NCBI GenBank assembly: GCA_945891385.1
Contig: CAMDDJ010000017.1
Coordinates: 1-61,497 of the forward strand
Reading direction: 5' to 3'
Source of the DNA: Candidatus Kuenenia stuttgartensis
Lineage (GTDB): Bacteria > Planctomycetota > Planctomycetia > Pirellulales > UBA1268
DNA: 61,497 nt
Shown here: positions 9,301 through 19,684 of the stretch, one piece after another
Numbering within the stretch: position 1 is the stretch's first letter
Layout: each line of letters starts with the position of its first letter
Program-made: the position numbers and the translations under genes
The notes under the pieces: generated by a model
Told to the model about the DNA's origin: nothing
Seen by the model: the letters and a program-made list of their open reading frames with translations, nothing else
Database searches by the model: none

Positions 9301-10804
9301 GGCCGGCAGTGACGCCCTCGACGCCCAGATCGAGACGGTCACCGAGTCACTCCTGGCGGCGGTCGACGACACCGCGGCCTCCGACAAGGAGCGACTCGAG
9401 GCCGCTCGCCGGCTGATCCTGCTGCGGCCCGCCGACGCCGCCGTGGCCGACCGGCTCCTCGAGCGAATCGACGCCCGGACCGACCCCGAGTTCGCAACCG
9501 GGATCCTGTCGGCCGTGGCCCAGTCCACCGCTCCCGAGACCGCCGCGGCCGTGCTCGAAAAGGCGGTCCTGCTGCCGCCGACCGTCCGCGAGGCCGCCTA
9601 CCGCGAGGCCGTGAACAATCGCACCTGGGCTCGGGTGCTCGTCGAGCGGCTCGAGCAGGGAGCTATCCGGCTCACCGACCTCGCGCTCGTGGAGCGAAAC
9701 CGCCTCGCCGAGCACCGGGATCGCGGCCTCCGCGACCGGGCCCGCAAGCTGATCGCCGCCGGCGGGGGCCTGCCCGACGCCGACCGCCAAAAGGTGATCG
9801 ACGAGGTGCTGCCGGTGGTGCTGGCCGGAGGCGATGCCGTGCACGGCAAGGCGGTCTTCAAGGAACATTGCGGCAAGTGCCACATGCACTCCGGCGACGG
9901 CGGCAAGGTGGGCCCCGAACTCACCGGCATGTCGGTGCACCCCGCCGAGGAACTCCTGATCCACATCCTCGACCCCAACCGGTCGGTCGAGGGCAACTAC
10001 CGGGCCTACACCGTGGCCACCGACGCCGGCCACGTGGTCAACGGCCTGCTTGCCGGCGAGAGCAAAACGGCGATCGAATTGGTCGATGCCGAGGGCAAGC
10101 AGCACGTGATCCAGCGGGACGAGATCGACGAATTCGTGCCCTCGACGAATTCCCTGATGCCCGTCGGGTTCGAGAAGCAGATTCCACCCACTGGGCTGGC
10201 CGATCTGCTCGCCTTCCTCACAGCCCGCGGGAAATTCGTGCCGCTGCCGCTCGACAAGGTCGTCACCGCCTCGAGCACCAGGGGCATGTTCTACGAATCG
10301 AAGAGTGAGACCGAGCGGCTCGTGTTTCCCGACTGGGGTCCGAAGATCGTCGGCGGGATTCCCTTCGTGCTGGTCGATCCCCGGGGCGATACCGTGCCCA
10401 ACGTGATCATGCTCTACGGGCCCCACGGCTACTTGCCGCCCAAGATGCCGCGCAAGGTGTCTGTGCCGGTCGGCTCCCCGGTCAAGGCGCTCCACATCCT
10501 CGGCGGCGTGTCGGGCTGGGGCTGGCCCCACTCGGCCAAGGGCAGCGAGTCGATGCTCGTGCGGATCACCTACGACGACGAGACCCAGGAGGTCCACCCG
10601 CTCGTCAACGGCGAGCACCTCTCCGACTACATCGCCCGCAATGACGTGCCCGGCAGTGAGTTCGCCTTCGACCTCGGCGGCCGGCAACTCCGCCACGTGG
10701 TCGTGGTGCCGCACCAGGCCAAGAGCATCAAGACGCTTGAACTCGCCAAGGGCAGCGACGACACGGCGCCGATCGTGATGGCGATCACAGCTGAAATGCC
10801 GTAG
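6383..10804 (+). CDS. ThuA / PVC-type dehydrogenase / HEAT / cytochrome c fusion
   Basis: A 1473-residue secreted protein starting at GTG 6383 with AAGGAG six bases upstream. Order of parts: signal peptide (1-22, ending SAVSAADA); ThuA domain (about 26-230, with VLFLGDSGHHQ and GRVFYTAWGHD); PVC-type membrane-bound dehydrogenase propeller (about 289-670); HEAT-like alpha-helical region (about 680-1130); class I haem-binding domain (about 1148-1285) with Cys1163-Gly-Lys-Cys1166-His1167 and probable axial Met1183; and a C-terminal beta-rich domain (about 1290-1473) I cannot name. This architecture is typical of planctomycete and verrucomicrobial proteins thought to oxidise carbohydrates outside the cytoplasm and pass electrons to c-type cytochromes. 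The substrate is unknown. Its 3-prime end overlaps ackA by 20 bases, tail to tail. Confidence 0.9.
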   Translation: MIRLMGFLTLAITLATSAVSAADAPIKVLFLGDSGHHQPAARFAQLEPVLAGRGIELVYTENLADLDPAVLADYDALAVFANIESISPEHEAAIAEYVRGGKGLVPLHCASFCFQNSPLWIDMVGAQFQKHGAGEFSTEIVAAEHPVMKGFGGFSSWDETYVHTKHNPRGRTVLEERVEGEHREPWTWVRTEGKGRVFYTAWGHDQRTWGNPGFHNLVERGIRYAAGRDPAAAGPYVGHPEMTTTPAGLTAFEYQPAKVPFYIPKAEWGKMGEPITEMQTPLEPEESRRHALTPRGFTIDLVAAEPLFQAKPLAFAFDHDGGLYVSESVDYPNGIVLPGEGEGHDRIIRLDDTDGDGTYDTRTVFCEPLSICTSMLAHDGGLIVTQAPHTLYLKDTDGDGRADVRRQLFTGWGTYDTHAGPSNLTWGLDGQVYGIVGYSGFKGRVGDEDLEFKQGFFRFKPDGSKFEFLRSTNNNSWGFGFSEEGVLFGSTANGNPSEHMPLANRVYERVRGWNASTLGGISGSPEMEVAPRKGTPDGKAPVRQVDHHGRFTAAAGHRLYTARAYPPEYWNRTAFVCEPTGHVVATFEIAPSGAAFRSRMAWSLVASDDEWTAPIQADVGPDGQVWVIDWYNFIVQHNPTPAGFENGKGNAYVTPLRDKVHGRLWRVVHDATAATAHRTTLAGASPAELVAALGDANMFWRERAQRKLVDRAAARPDGGRDVVPALVQLVADTAVDAIGLNPAAIHALWTLRQLGAVDGPAADPAVVAVVEQALRHPSAGVRMNAIRVLPRTAGTLKAFEDAGLAADAAPLVRLWLLESLGEFPPSEQASAIALAMLADPRTLADPVLADAATSAAAVQAAGVLPTLISGVLLQAEAEPAPPANPASPQRLALVERVAEHVARGGDGQAVAAVVAQLPKKNPNTAAAALTGLARGWPNGKAIAFDAEAKAALGTLVASLPVAAQGQLITLVQRAGSDALDAQIETVTESLLAAVDDTAASDKERLEAARRLILLRPADAAVADRLLERIDARTDPEFATGILSAVAQSTAPETAAAVLEKAVLLPPTVREAAYREAVNNRTWARVLVERLEQGAIRLTDLALVERNRLAEHRDRGLRDRARKLIAAGGGLPDADRQKVIDEVLPVVLAGGDAVHGKAVFKEHCGKCHMHSGDGGKVGPELTGMSVHPAEELLIHILDPNRSVEGNYRAYTVATDAGHVVNGLLAGESKTAIELVDAEGKQHVIQRDEIDEFVPSTNSLMPVGFEKQIPPTGLADLLAFLTARGKFVPLPLDKVVTASSTRGMFYESKSETERLVFPDWGPKIVGGIPFVLVDPRGDTVPNVIMLYGPHGYLPPKMPRKVSVPVGSPVKALHILGGVSGWGWPHSAKGSESMLVRITYDDETQEVHPLVNGEHLSDYIARNDVPGSEFAFDLGGRQLRHVVVVPHQAKSIKTLELAKGSDDTAPIVMAITAEMP

Positions 10805-11972
10805 CGACCCGCCGCACGTGGGCGGCGATCACGGCTTCTTCGTCGGTCGGGACCACCCAGGCCGCAACCCGGCTCTCCGACGAACTGATCCGCGGTCCGT
10901 GGCCTGCATTGGCGGCCGGATCGAGTTCCAGGCCGAGCCACTCGAGCCCGGCGACGATCCGGCCGCGGATCGCGGGCGCATGCTCGCCGATCCCAGCGGT
11001 GAACACGACCGCATCGAGGCCGCCCAGGGCGGCCACCAGGGAGCCGATCTCCCGCACGGCCCGATAGCAGAAGAGTTCCACGGCCTCCGCCGCCCGCGGA
11101 TCGTCGGAGCGGAGCAAGCGCCGCATGTCGCCGCTGGAGCCCGAGACGCCAAGCAGGCCCGATTCCCGCGTCAGCATCCGTTCGACCTCCTCAGCCGAGA
11201 GGCCCTCCCGACGGATCAGGTGGAGCACCGCCCCGGGGTCGAGCCCGCCGCAGCGGGTGGCCATCACCAGGCCGTCGAGCGGCGTGAAGCCCATCGTGGT
11301 CGCCAGACTGCGGCCGGACCGGATGGCCGCCAGGCTGGCCCCAGCCCCGAGGTGGGCCACGATCAGGCGGTCTGGCAGGCCCCCGGTCACCGTCGGCAGC
11401 CGGCCGACGATCGACTCGTAGGAGAGCCCATGAAACCCATACCGCCGCACGCCCGCGTCGTGCCAACGACGGGGCAGGGCGAACCGCATCGACTCCGGCG
11501 GGCAGGAGTGGTGAAAGGCCGTGTCGAAGCAGGCCACCTGAAGGGCGTCCGGTGCCTGCCGGCCGGCCTCGTGGATGCCGGCCACGCCCTGCGGTTGGTG
11601 CAGCGGCGCGAGCGGCGCGAGGGCCTCGATCCGGGAGAGGACATCGGAGTTCACGACGACCGGCGCGGCAAACTCGAGCCCGCCGTGCACGATCCGGTGA
11701 CCGACCGCCACGACCGGCCCGCCGCTGCGCTCGACCGCCCGTTCAATGGCGAGCCGCAGCGCCGCCTCCCAGAGCGGCTCGGCAGCGGAGGCCGCCGGCA
11801 GGTGTTCCCGGATCGGCTCCTCCACAGCGCCGGTGATCACGAGGTCACAGCCGTCGGTTCCGACGTCGCAGTGGACCCCCACCCGGCGACGACTCTCGTC
11901 GGCGGGATAGACACCGCACTTGATGCTGCTCGACCCGGCATTGACGACGAGGATCGCCCGCCCGCCCGTCAT
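10785..11972 (-). CDS. ackA: Acetate kinase
   Basis: A 395-residue ASKHA-fold kinase interconverting acetate plus ATP and acetyl phosphate. Visible family motifs are VNAGSSSIKCGVYP at the N-terminus, VGHRIVHGG, FDTAFHHS, RRYGFHGLSYE, HLGAGAS, ATRCGGLDPGAV and FTAGIGEHAP. Length matches the family (about 400). The start overlaps the stop of the phosphate acyltransferase gene by four bases, so the two are translationally coupled and form an acyl-CoA to acyl-phosphate to acid pathway yielding ATP. The 3-prime end overlaps the convergent ThuA/haem gene by 20 bases. Propionate or butyrate kinase activity cannot be excluded. Confidence 0.93.
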   Translation of the reverse strand: MTGGRAILVVNAGSSSIKCGVYPADESRRRVGVHCDVGTDGCDLVITGAVEEPIREHLPAASAAEPLWEAALRLAIERAVERSGGPVVAVGHRIVHGGLEFAAPVVVNSDVLSRIEALAPLAPLHQPQGVAGIHEAGRQAPDALQVACFDTAFHHSCPPESMRFALPRRWHDAGVRRYGFHGLSYESIVGRLPTVTGGLPDRLIVAHLGAGASLAAIRSGRSLATTMGFTPLDGLVMATRCGGLDPGAVLHLIRREGLSAEEVERMLTRESGLLGVSGSSGDMRRLLRSDDPRAAEAVELFCYRAVREIGSLVAALGGLDAVVFTAGIGEHAPAIRGRIVAGLEWLGLELDPAANAGHGPRISSSESRVAAWVVPTDEEAVIAAHVRRVATAFQL

Positions 11973-12904
11973 GCGTCAGCACCCCGGCGGGAATGGGCGA
12001 AGAGCACGGCCACCGCACAGGACAGCACCCGCGACTCGAGCGGATCGGACCGGCTCGAGAGGATCACCGGCACCCGCGCCCCGAGCACCACGCCGCCGGC
12101 GAGCGCCCCGGCGAAATATTCGAGCTGCTTCGCCAGGATGTTCCCGGCTTCCAAATCGGGCGCCACGAGGATGTCGGCCCGGCCGGCCACCTCCGAGGCG
12201 ATGCCCTTGGTGCGGGCGGCGGCGAGCGACACCGCGTTGTCGAAGGCCAGCGGTCCGTCGAGGATGCCGCCCGCGATCTGACCGCGTTCGGCCATCTTGC
12301 AGAGGGCCGCGGCGTCGAGGGTCGACCGCAGCTTCGAGGTGACGGTCTCCACCGCCGACAGGATCGCGACCCGCGGCTCCCTGATCCCAAGGGCCCGGGC
12401 CAGGTCGATCGCGTTGCGAACGATGTCGGCCTTCACCTCGAGCGACGGATCGATATTGACCGCCCCGTCGGTCACCAACAGCAGCCGCTCGAGCGCCGGC
12501 ACCTGCATCACGAACACGTGGCTGATCCGCCGGGCGGTCCGCAGGCCCGACTCCGCCTTGACGATCTCGGCCATCAACTCGTCGGTGTGGAGGCTGCCCT
12601 TCATGATGGCCTCGGCCTCGGCCCGCCGGACAAGTTGCACGCCGCGGGCGGCCGCGGCATGGCTGTAAGGCACCGGGTCGATGACACAGCCTGACAGGTC
12701 GAGGCCCCCGGCCTGGGCTGCCGCCCGAATCCGCTCCTCCGGGCCGATCAGGATCGGGGCGATCAGGCCCCGCTCGCGGGCGACGATCGCCGCCTCGAGC
12801 GACGGCACGTCGCAGGGATGGACGACCGCCGTCACGAGTCCCGGCAGCCCCCGCGCCCGGGCGACGATGTCGGGCGGACCTGCCGATCCAGCTGGAGGCG
12901 TCAT
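11969..12904 (-). CDS. Phosphate acetyl/butyryltransferase
   Basis: A 311-residue enzyme of the Pta/Ptb family, which swaps CoA for phosphate on an acyl group. The C-terminal signature is clear: ADILVAPDLEAGNILAKQLE and VVLGARVPVILSSRSD. It lacks the extra N-terminal domains of long Pta proteins and is closest in size to phosphate butyryltransferases and the short phosphotransacetylases, so the chain length of its acyl substrate is uncertain. Its stop overlaps the ackA start by four bases, which strongly suggests an acyl phosphate handed directly to the kinase. It lies 19 bases downstream of gyrB on the same strand. Confidence 0.88.
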   Translation of the reverse strand: MTPPAGSAGPPDIVARARGLPGLVTAVVHPCDVPSLEAAIVARERGLIAPILIGPEERIRAAAQAGGLDLSGCVIDPVPYSHAAAARGVQLVRRAEAEAIMKGSLHTDELMAEIVKAESGLRTARRISHVFVMQVPALERLLLVTDGAVNIDPSLEVKADIVRNAIDLARALGIREPRVAILSAVETVTSKLRSTLDAAALCKMAERGQIAGGILDGPLAFDNAVSLAAARTKGIASEVAGRADILVAPDLEAGNILAKQLEYFAGALAGGVVLGARVPVILSSRSDPLESRVLSCAVAVLFAHSRRGADA

Positions 12905-12923
12905 GAGTCAGCCCGGCGAGGAA

Positions 12924-15792
<2,869 letters not shown>

Positions 15793-15816
15793 GCGATCGC
15801 CTCGCTTGGCCTTCCA

Positions 15817-16935
15817 TCAGTCGGCCGCCAAGGGCATGATCACATAGCCGTAGCCGTCGTCGGTCAGACAGACACAGGCGCTCTGCGGATCGGTGATCTC
15901 GATCGTCACCGTCGTGCCACCGTCGAGCACCCGGAGCACGTCGGCCATGAACCGAGGATCGAGTTTGATCCGTACCGTCTCCCCGGCATGATCGATCGGC
16001 AATTCGACGCGGCTGTCACCGCTCTCGGCAGACCTGCCCGAGAGCACGAGACACCCGGGTTCGAACGAAAAATCGACCCCTTTGGACTGTTCGCTCGTCA
16101 CGATCGCAGCCTGCCGCACCGCCGCCAACAGCGGACCTGCCACGAGCTGCACACGCCGCGCCTCCGGTCGCTCGGGAAAGACATCTCGCCAGCGGGGAAA
16201 CCTGCCTTCAACCAGACGGGCCGAGATCGTCGTTCCCGCGGTGCGGACCAGAATCTCGCTGGCATCGGCCCGCATGGCCAGCTGAACGGGGACATCGGCA
16301 GCACCAAGACAGCGTTCCACCAGTTGCATCGCCCGGGCGGGAACGATCGGCGTCACGGCGGCCGCCTCGCCACCCTGGATCTGGCACGGGCCCTCCATCT
16401 TCGCCAGCCGCCGCCCGTCCGTGCCTACGGCAATCACACGGTCGCCCGCGAGTTCCACCAGCACACCTCCCAAGGCATACCGACTCGACTCGTTGTCCGT
16501 TGCGAACACGGTTCGGCGAATCAACTCCCGCATCAGCGGTGTCGAGATCTCGAAGCAGGGACCGGAGGGAAAACCCGCCACTGAAGGGAATTCGAGGGGA
16601 TCCTCCACGGGCAGCCGAAACTCGCTCCTGGGCGCCTTGACCACGGCCGCGGTGCCGTCGCTGTGGATTTCGAACACCGTCCCAGCCGCCGACTCCCGCA
16701 GAATGGCCAAGAGCCGTCCACTCGGGAGGAGGACCGAACCCGGTGCCTGGACCTCGACTCCGGCGAGATCGGCCCGGATTCCGACTTCCAGATCAGTCGC
16801 CGAAATCACCACCCCGTTGTCACCAGCTTCGAACTTGATGTTCGAGAGAACTGGCTTGGGAGAGCGAGCGGGAACGACGGCTCCGGCAGTCTGCACGGCG
16901 GCCAGAAGCGGTTCCTTCGGACAGCGGATTTTCAT
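15817..16935 (-). CDS. dnaN: DNA polymerase III beta sliding clamp
   Basis: A 372-residue three-domain ring clamp that tethers DNA polymerase III. It starts MKIRCPKEPLLAAVQTA, carries SNIKFEA and ATDLEVGIRADL in domain 1, AVGTDGRRLA in domain 2, and ends YVIMPLAAD, the typical clamp C-terminus. A TTG at 16947 is also in frame, but the ATG at 16935 gives the usual MKI start and is chosen. No strong ribosome binding site is visible. It is separated from the upstream dnaA-like gene by a 351-base gap and precedes the DUF721 gene. Confidence 0.95.
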   Translation of the reverse strand: MKIRCPKEPLLAAVQTAGAVVPARSPKPVLSNIKFEAGDNGVVISATDLEVGIRADLAGVEVQAPGSVLLPSGRLLAILRESAAGTVFEIHSDGTAAVVKAPRSEFRLPVEDPLEFPSVAGFPSGPCFEISTPLMRELIRRTVFATDNESSRYALGGVLVELAGDRVIAVGTDGRRLAKMEGPCQIQGGEAAAVTPIVPARAMQLVERCLGAADVPVQLAMRADASEILVRTAGTTISARLVEGRFPRWRDVFPERPEARRVQLVAGPLLAAVRQAAIVTSEQSKGVDFSFEPGCLVLSGRSAESGDSRVELPIDHAGETVRIKLDPRFMADVLRVLDGGTTVTIEITDPQSACVCLTDDGYGYVIMPLAAD

Positions 16936-17286
16936 GCGGGTGGTCAAATCCAGACGGACTGCTGATCGAGCCCGAAAACGAGAGGCCTCGAGAATGGAAA
17001 ATGTACCTGAAAAACGGGTTGTCTGAAACGCCCTCCATGCCTGCTGCTTCTCTTATTTTTTTGGAAATTGATAGGAAGAAGATAGAAGAAAGAAGGGGTT
17101 GAACGAGCCCTAGGAGGAGAGCCCGCTCGCCGGGTGCGACAATTGAGGCCCGGGACCTGGGCAGCCATCCGATCGAAGCGAAAATCCAGCGGCAGGTATG
17201 TCTCGCCCAGCGGGATTCGGGCTGGGGACAACCTGACGACTTCCTGTTGGCAAACACGTTGAACGACGATGGAACTCAGGGATGTG
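16936..17286. other. dnaA-dnaN gap, candidate origin/unwinding region
   Basis: A 351-base gap without a credible gene between the dnaA-like stop and the dnaN start, the position that often carries an origin. The tract 17051-17095 is 33 of 45 A or T, very unusual here, and is split into pyrimidine-rich (TCTTATTTTTTT) and purine-rich (GAAGAAGATAGAAGAAAG) halves. The purine half resembles a DnaA-trio array. No perfect DnaA box (TTATCCACA type) is visible. The nearest matches are AATGGAAAA at 16993-17001 and TGGGGACAA at 17223-17231, each two mismatches from a box. It may equally be the dnaN promoter region. Confidence 0.4.
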
Positions 17287-18348
17287 TCAGTCGTCCGCGG
17301 GCCGATCGTCCTGTTGGCGGCATGGTCTGGCTGCGCCGGCAACGGGTCGGGTGGCGGTGGGTGACGATGTCGGTTCGCTCGCTCGCCGCTCGCCGACGAT
17401 TCGTCGACGTTCCGTTGACAGGGTTGCAGCCGGGATGGAACGGAGCTGCTTCCGAGGCGGGTGCCGTTGAAGGGTCTGACAGATGGCCTCCGCATCGGCA
17501 GCTATCACAGGGTCGGTGCCGATGCGAGCGAACGTGGTCCGCGTGCCATGGAGGGCCGTGGTGTGATCCCTGTTGCCACAGGCCTGACCGATGCTCGAAA
17601 AACTCCGGTCGGTCAACTGACGCGCGAGATACATCGCCAGCCCTCTCGCATGGCAAACAGTCCGGCTCCGAGAGGGCCCGATCAGGATCTCAATGGCGAT
17701 TCCGTAGTGCCGAGCCGTGGCAGCGAAGATTTGCTCCAAACTCGGTTGACGGCCCAAACTCGACCGAAGAGCCGCGGCGGTTCCCGTGGCTGGTTGGGCG
17801 GCTGCGTGGCCCGCAGGAACCGAGCGGTGCTCCTTCTGGGAGAGCGGGATGACGAGTCCACCGGTGAGCCGCCCGGCGAGGTCGGCGGAAAGCTGGCCGG
17901 TCGCGGGATGCTTGTCCAGGGTGAGGCAGAATCGGGTTCCGTGGGTCGTGGCGGCATCAAAAAGGTGACGAAAACTCGATTGCAGCAGAGGGCCGCCGAT
18001 CGCTTCCACGTGCTCGATCACCACCATGTCCGCGGCGATCATTCGCTCCCGCAGCCGTGCCCAACGGTTCGCCGCGATGGCCTGCTGAAGTTCCGCACCG
18101 AAGTGGCTGCCATCTCGCAGAAAGACCGTCAATCCGCAGGCAGTGGCCCAGGCTGAGAGTTCGTGGACCAGTTGCGAACGGCCACCGGATGTGACCAGAC
18201 ACAGGGGGCTCGAGGATGCCGACGATGCGGGATCGAGCAGGGCCTGGAAGGCCGGCCGAATGGGCGCGACCCGGTTCTCGTTCGGGTCGACAAGCCCGGA
18301 ACCAAGGGAGCCGGAGGCACGATGGGCTGATTTGGAGGGAGCCGCCAT
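17287..18348 (-). CDS. dnaA: Degenerate DnaA homologue lacking ATPase motifs
   Basis: A 353-residue DnaA-like protein, about 100 shorter than usual. Domain I is absent. Residues about 19-172 align with the AAA+ core (LVDPNENRVAP like the usual VVGPSNRLA box), but the P-loop reads LVTSGGRSQLV with no GKT, and Walker B reads VVIEHVEAI instead of IDD. Sensor I reads TLD and an arginine of the box VII type remains at 160. The lid, with its sensor II arginine, is largely missing and replaced by about 30 Ala/Gly/Pro-rich residues. Domain IV (about 202-298) is well kept, including SRSRTVCHARGLAMYLAR and the signature GNRDHTTALHGTR. It should bind DNA but probably not ATP. Start ATG 18348; GTG 18360 is possible. 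The 40-residue tail is unmatched. Confidence 0.8.
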   Translation of the reverse strand: MAAPSKSAHRASGSLGSGLVDPNENRVAPIRPAFQALLDPASSASSSPLCLVTSGGRSQLVHELSAWATACGLTVFLRDGSHFGAELQQAIAANRWARLRERMIAADMVVIEHVEAIGGPLLQSSFRHLFDAATTHGTRFCLTLDKHPATGQLSADLAGRLTGGLVIPLSQKEHRSVPAGHAAAQPATGTAAALRSSLGRQPSLEQIFAATARHYGIAIEILIGPSRSRTVCHARGLAMYLARQLTDRSFSSIGQACGNRDHTTALHGTRTTFARIGTDPVIAADAEAICQTLQRHPPRKQLRSIPAATLSTERRRIVGERRASEPTSSPTATRPVAGAARPCRQQDDRPADD

Positions 18349-18481
18349 GTCGTGGTCCACGGATTCGGGGACAGGCCGTCGAGTGATTCGGCTTGTCCGT
18401 GGGGCATCCGTGCCCGATCGTCATCGTCCACCCGCCGCTTCTCGCCGCAGCCTACCAGCGGTGCCCAGGGCCGAGAAGCGT

Positions 18482-19666
18482 TCAACGACGCAGCCGGGAA
18501 ATCACCGCGGCAAGGCGTTCAATCGCGATGGCTACATCGTCGGAGGTGGTGGTGCGGCCGAAACTAGCCCTCACGACGGCGGTCCGCATCGCGGGATCGA
18601 CCCCGAGGGCAACCAGGACGGCCGGTGGCTCCCCCGAACCGCTGGAACAGGCGGTGCCGGTCGAGAGACAGACGCCCGCGAGATCGGCGGCGAGTACGAG
18701 CATTTGCCGATCCACGCCGAGGATTCCAAGCGCCGACACCTGCGGGGCTCGGGAAGCCGTGGCCCCGATCACCCGCGTTTCATATCCCGCGGCTCCGGCG
18801 GCTGCGACCATGCCCGCCTCGAAGCGGGATCGCAGGGTCGCCACTCGCACCGCCTCGGCGGCTTGATCCATGACGGCCAATTCGAACGCCCTGGCAAACC
18901 CTGCAGCCAGTGCGACCGCCTCGGTGCCGCCCCGCAGCCCGAGTTCCTGTGGCCCGGGGATCAGGGGACTGATTCGGGTGGTTCCGCGGATGATCAGCCC
19001 GCCGATCCCGCGTGGCCCGCCAAACTTGTGGGCCGCCAGCGTGAGCGTCGCGAAAGGCGACTCGGCGAACGACAGGGGCAGCCAGGCAGCGGCCTGTGTG
19101 GCGTCGGCATGGATCAGAAGGGCCGGCTCGGCCTGGGCGAGCCGGCCGATCGCCGCCTGGTCTTCGAGCAGGCCGGTCTGTCCGCAGACGGTCGTGACGG
19201 TGACGAGTCTGGGTTCGGAAGGGTCGCCCAACAGTGGCCCGATCGCCGGCGTCTTCAGGCACCCGCTCGGGGTGAGGGGAATCTCGGCGATCCTCCAGCC
19301 ACGGCAGGCCAGTTCTTGAGCGGCCAGCCGGAGGCCGGGATGGTCGCGGGCGGAGGTGGCGACGATTCCCGATCGCTCACCAGCCATACCGAGAACCGCC
19401 ATCCGGTTGGCTTCCGTGGCTCCGCTCGTGAATACGAGCCGATCGCGGTCTGAAGCCGTCGATCGACTCCCTGCGGCCGCGAGGATTCGTTCCCGCGATT
19501 CCTCGAGCACCTGCTTCGCCAGGCGGCCTGCCGCATGCGAGCTGGACGGGTTTGCGAAGGCCGCAGTCGTCGCCTCCGCCATCGCCTCCACCACCTCAGG
19601 CCGTACCGGCGTGGCCGCGGCATGGTCGAGGTAGATGGAGTCCGCGACGAAGGGAGGCCGAGACAT
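18482..19666 (-). CDS. Cysteine desulfurase (NifS/IscS family)
   Basis: A 394-residue PLP enzyme removing sulfur from cysteine for Fe-S clusters or tRNA thiolation. Motifs: YLDHAAATPV at the N-terminus, TSGATEANRMAVLG, the PLP lysine in TLAAHKFGGPRGIG, LGLRGGTEAVALAAGFA, and the persulfide cysteine in STGTACSSGSGEPP. The normal substrate-pocket histidine motif is altered (SARDHPGLR rather than EHxAV), common in group II-like members. It lies 19 bases upstream-strand of the aminotransferase stop, and both are read toward the dnaA-like gene. The tRNA thiolase MnmA encoded at 55388 needs such a sulfur donor, but no specific link is shown. Confidence 0.87.
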   Translation of the reverse strand: MSRPPFVADSIYLDHAAATPVRPEVVEAMAEATTAAFANPSSSHAAGRLAKQVLEESRERILAAAGSRSTASDRDRLVFTSGATEANRMAVLGMAGERSGIVATSARDHPGLRLAAQELACRGWRIAEIPLTPSGCLKTPAIGPLLGDPSEPRLVTVTTVCGQTGLLEDQAAIGRLAQAEPALLIHADATQAAAWLPLSFAESPFATLTLAAHKFGGPRGIGGLIIRGTTRISPLIPGPQELGLRGGTEAVALAAGFARAFELAVMDQAAEAVRVATLRSRFEAGMVAAAGAAGYETRVIGATASRAPQVSALGILGVDRQMLVLAADLAGVCLSTGTACSSGSGEPPAVLVALGVDPAMRTAVVRASFGRTTTSDDVAIAIERLAAVISRLRR

Positions 19667-19684
19667 CGATGGCTCGAGACGGAG

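Noticed and set aside
18361-18481. A missing DnaA domain I upstream of the degenerate dnaA
   Set aside because: The gap to the cysteine desulfurase stop is only about 130 bases, too short for domain I, and shows no matching residues.
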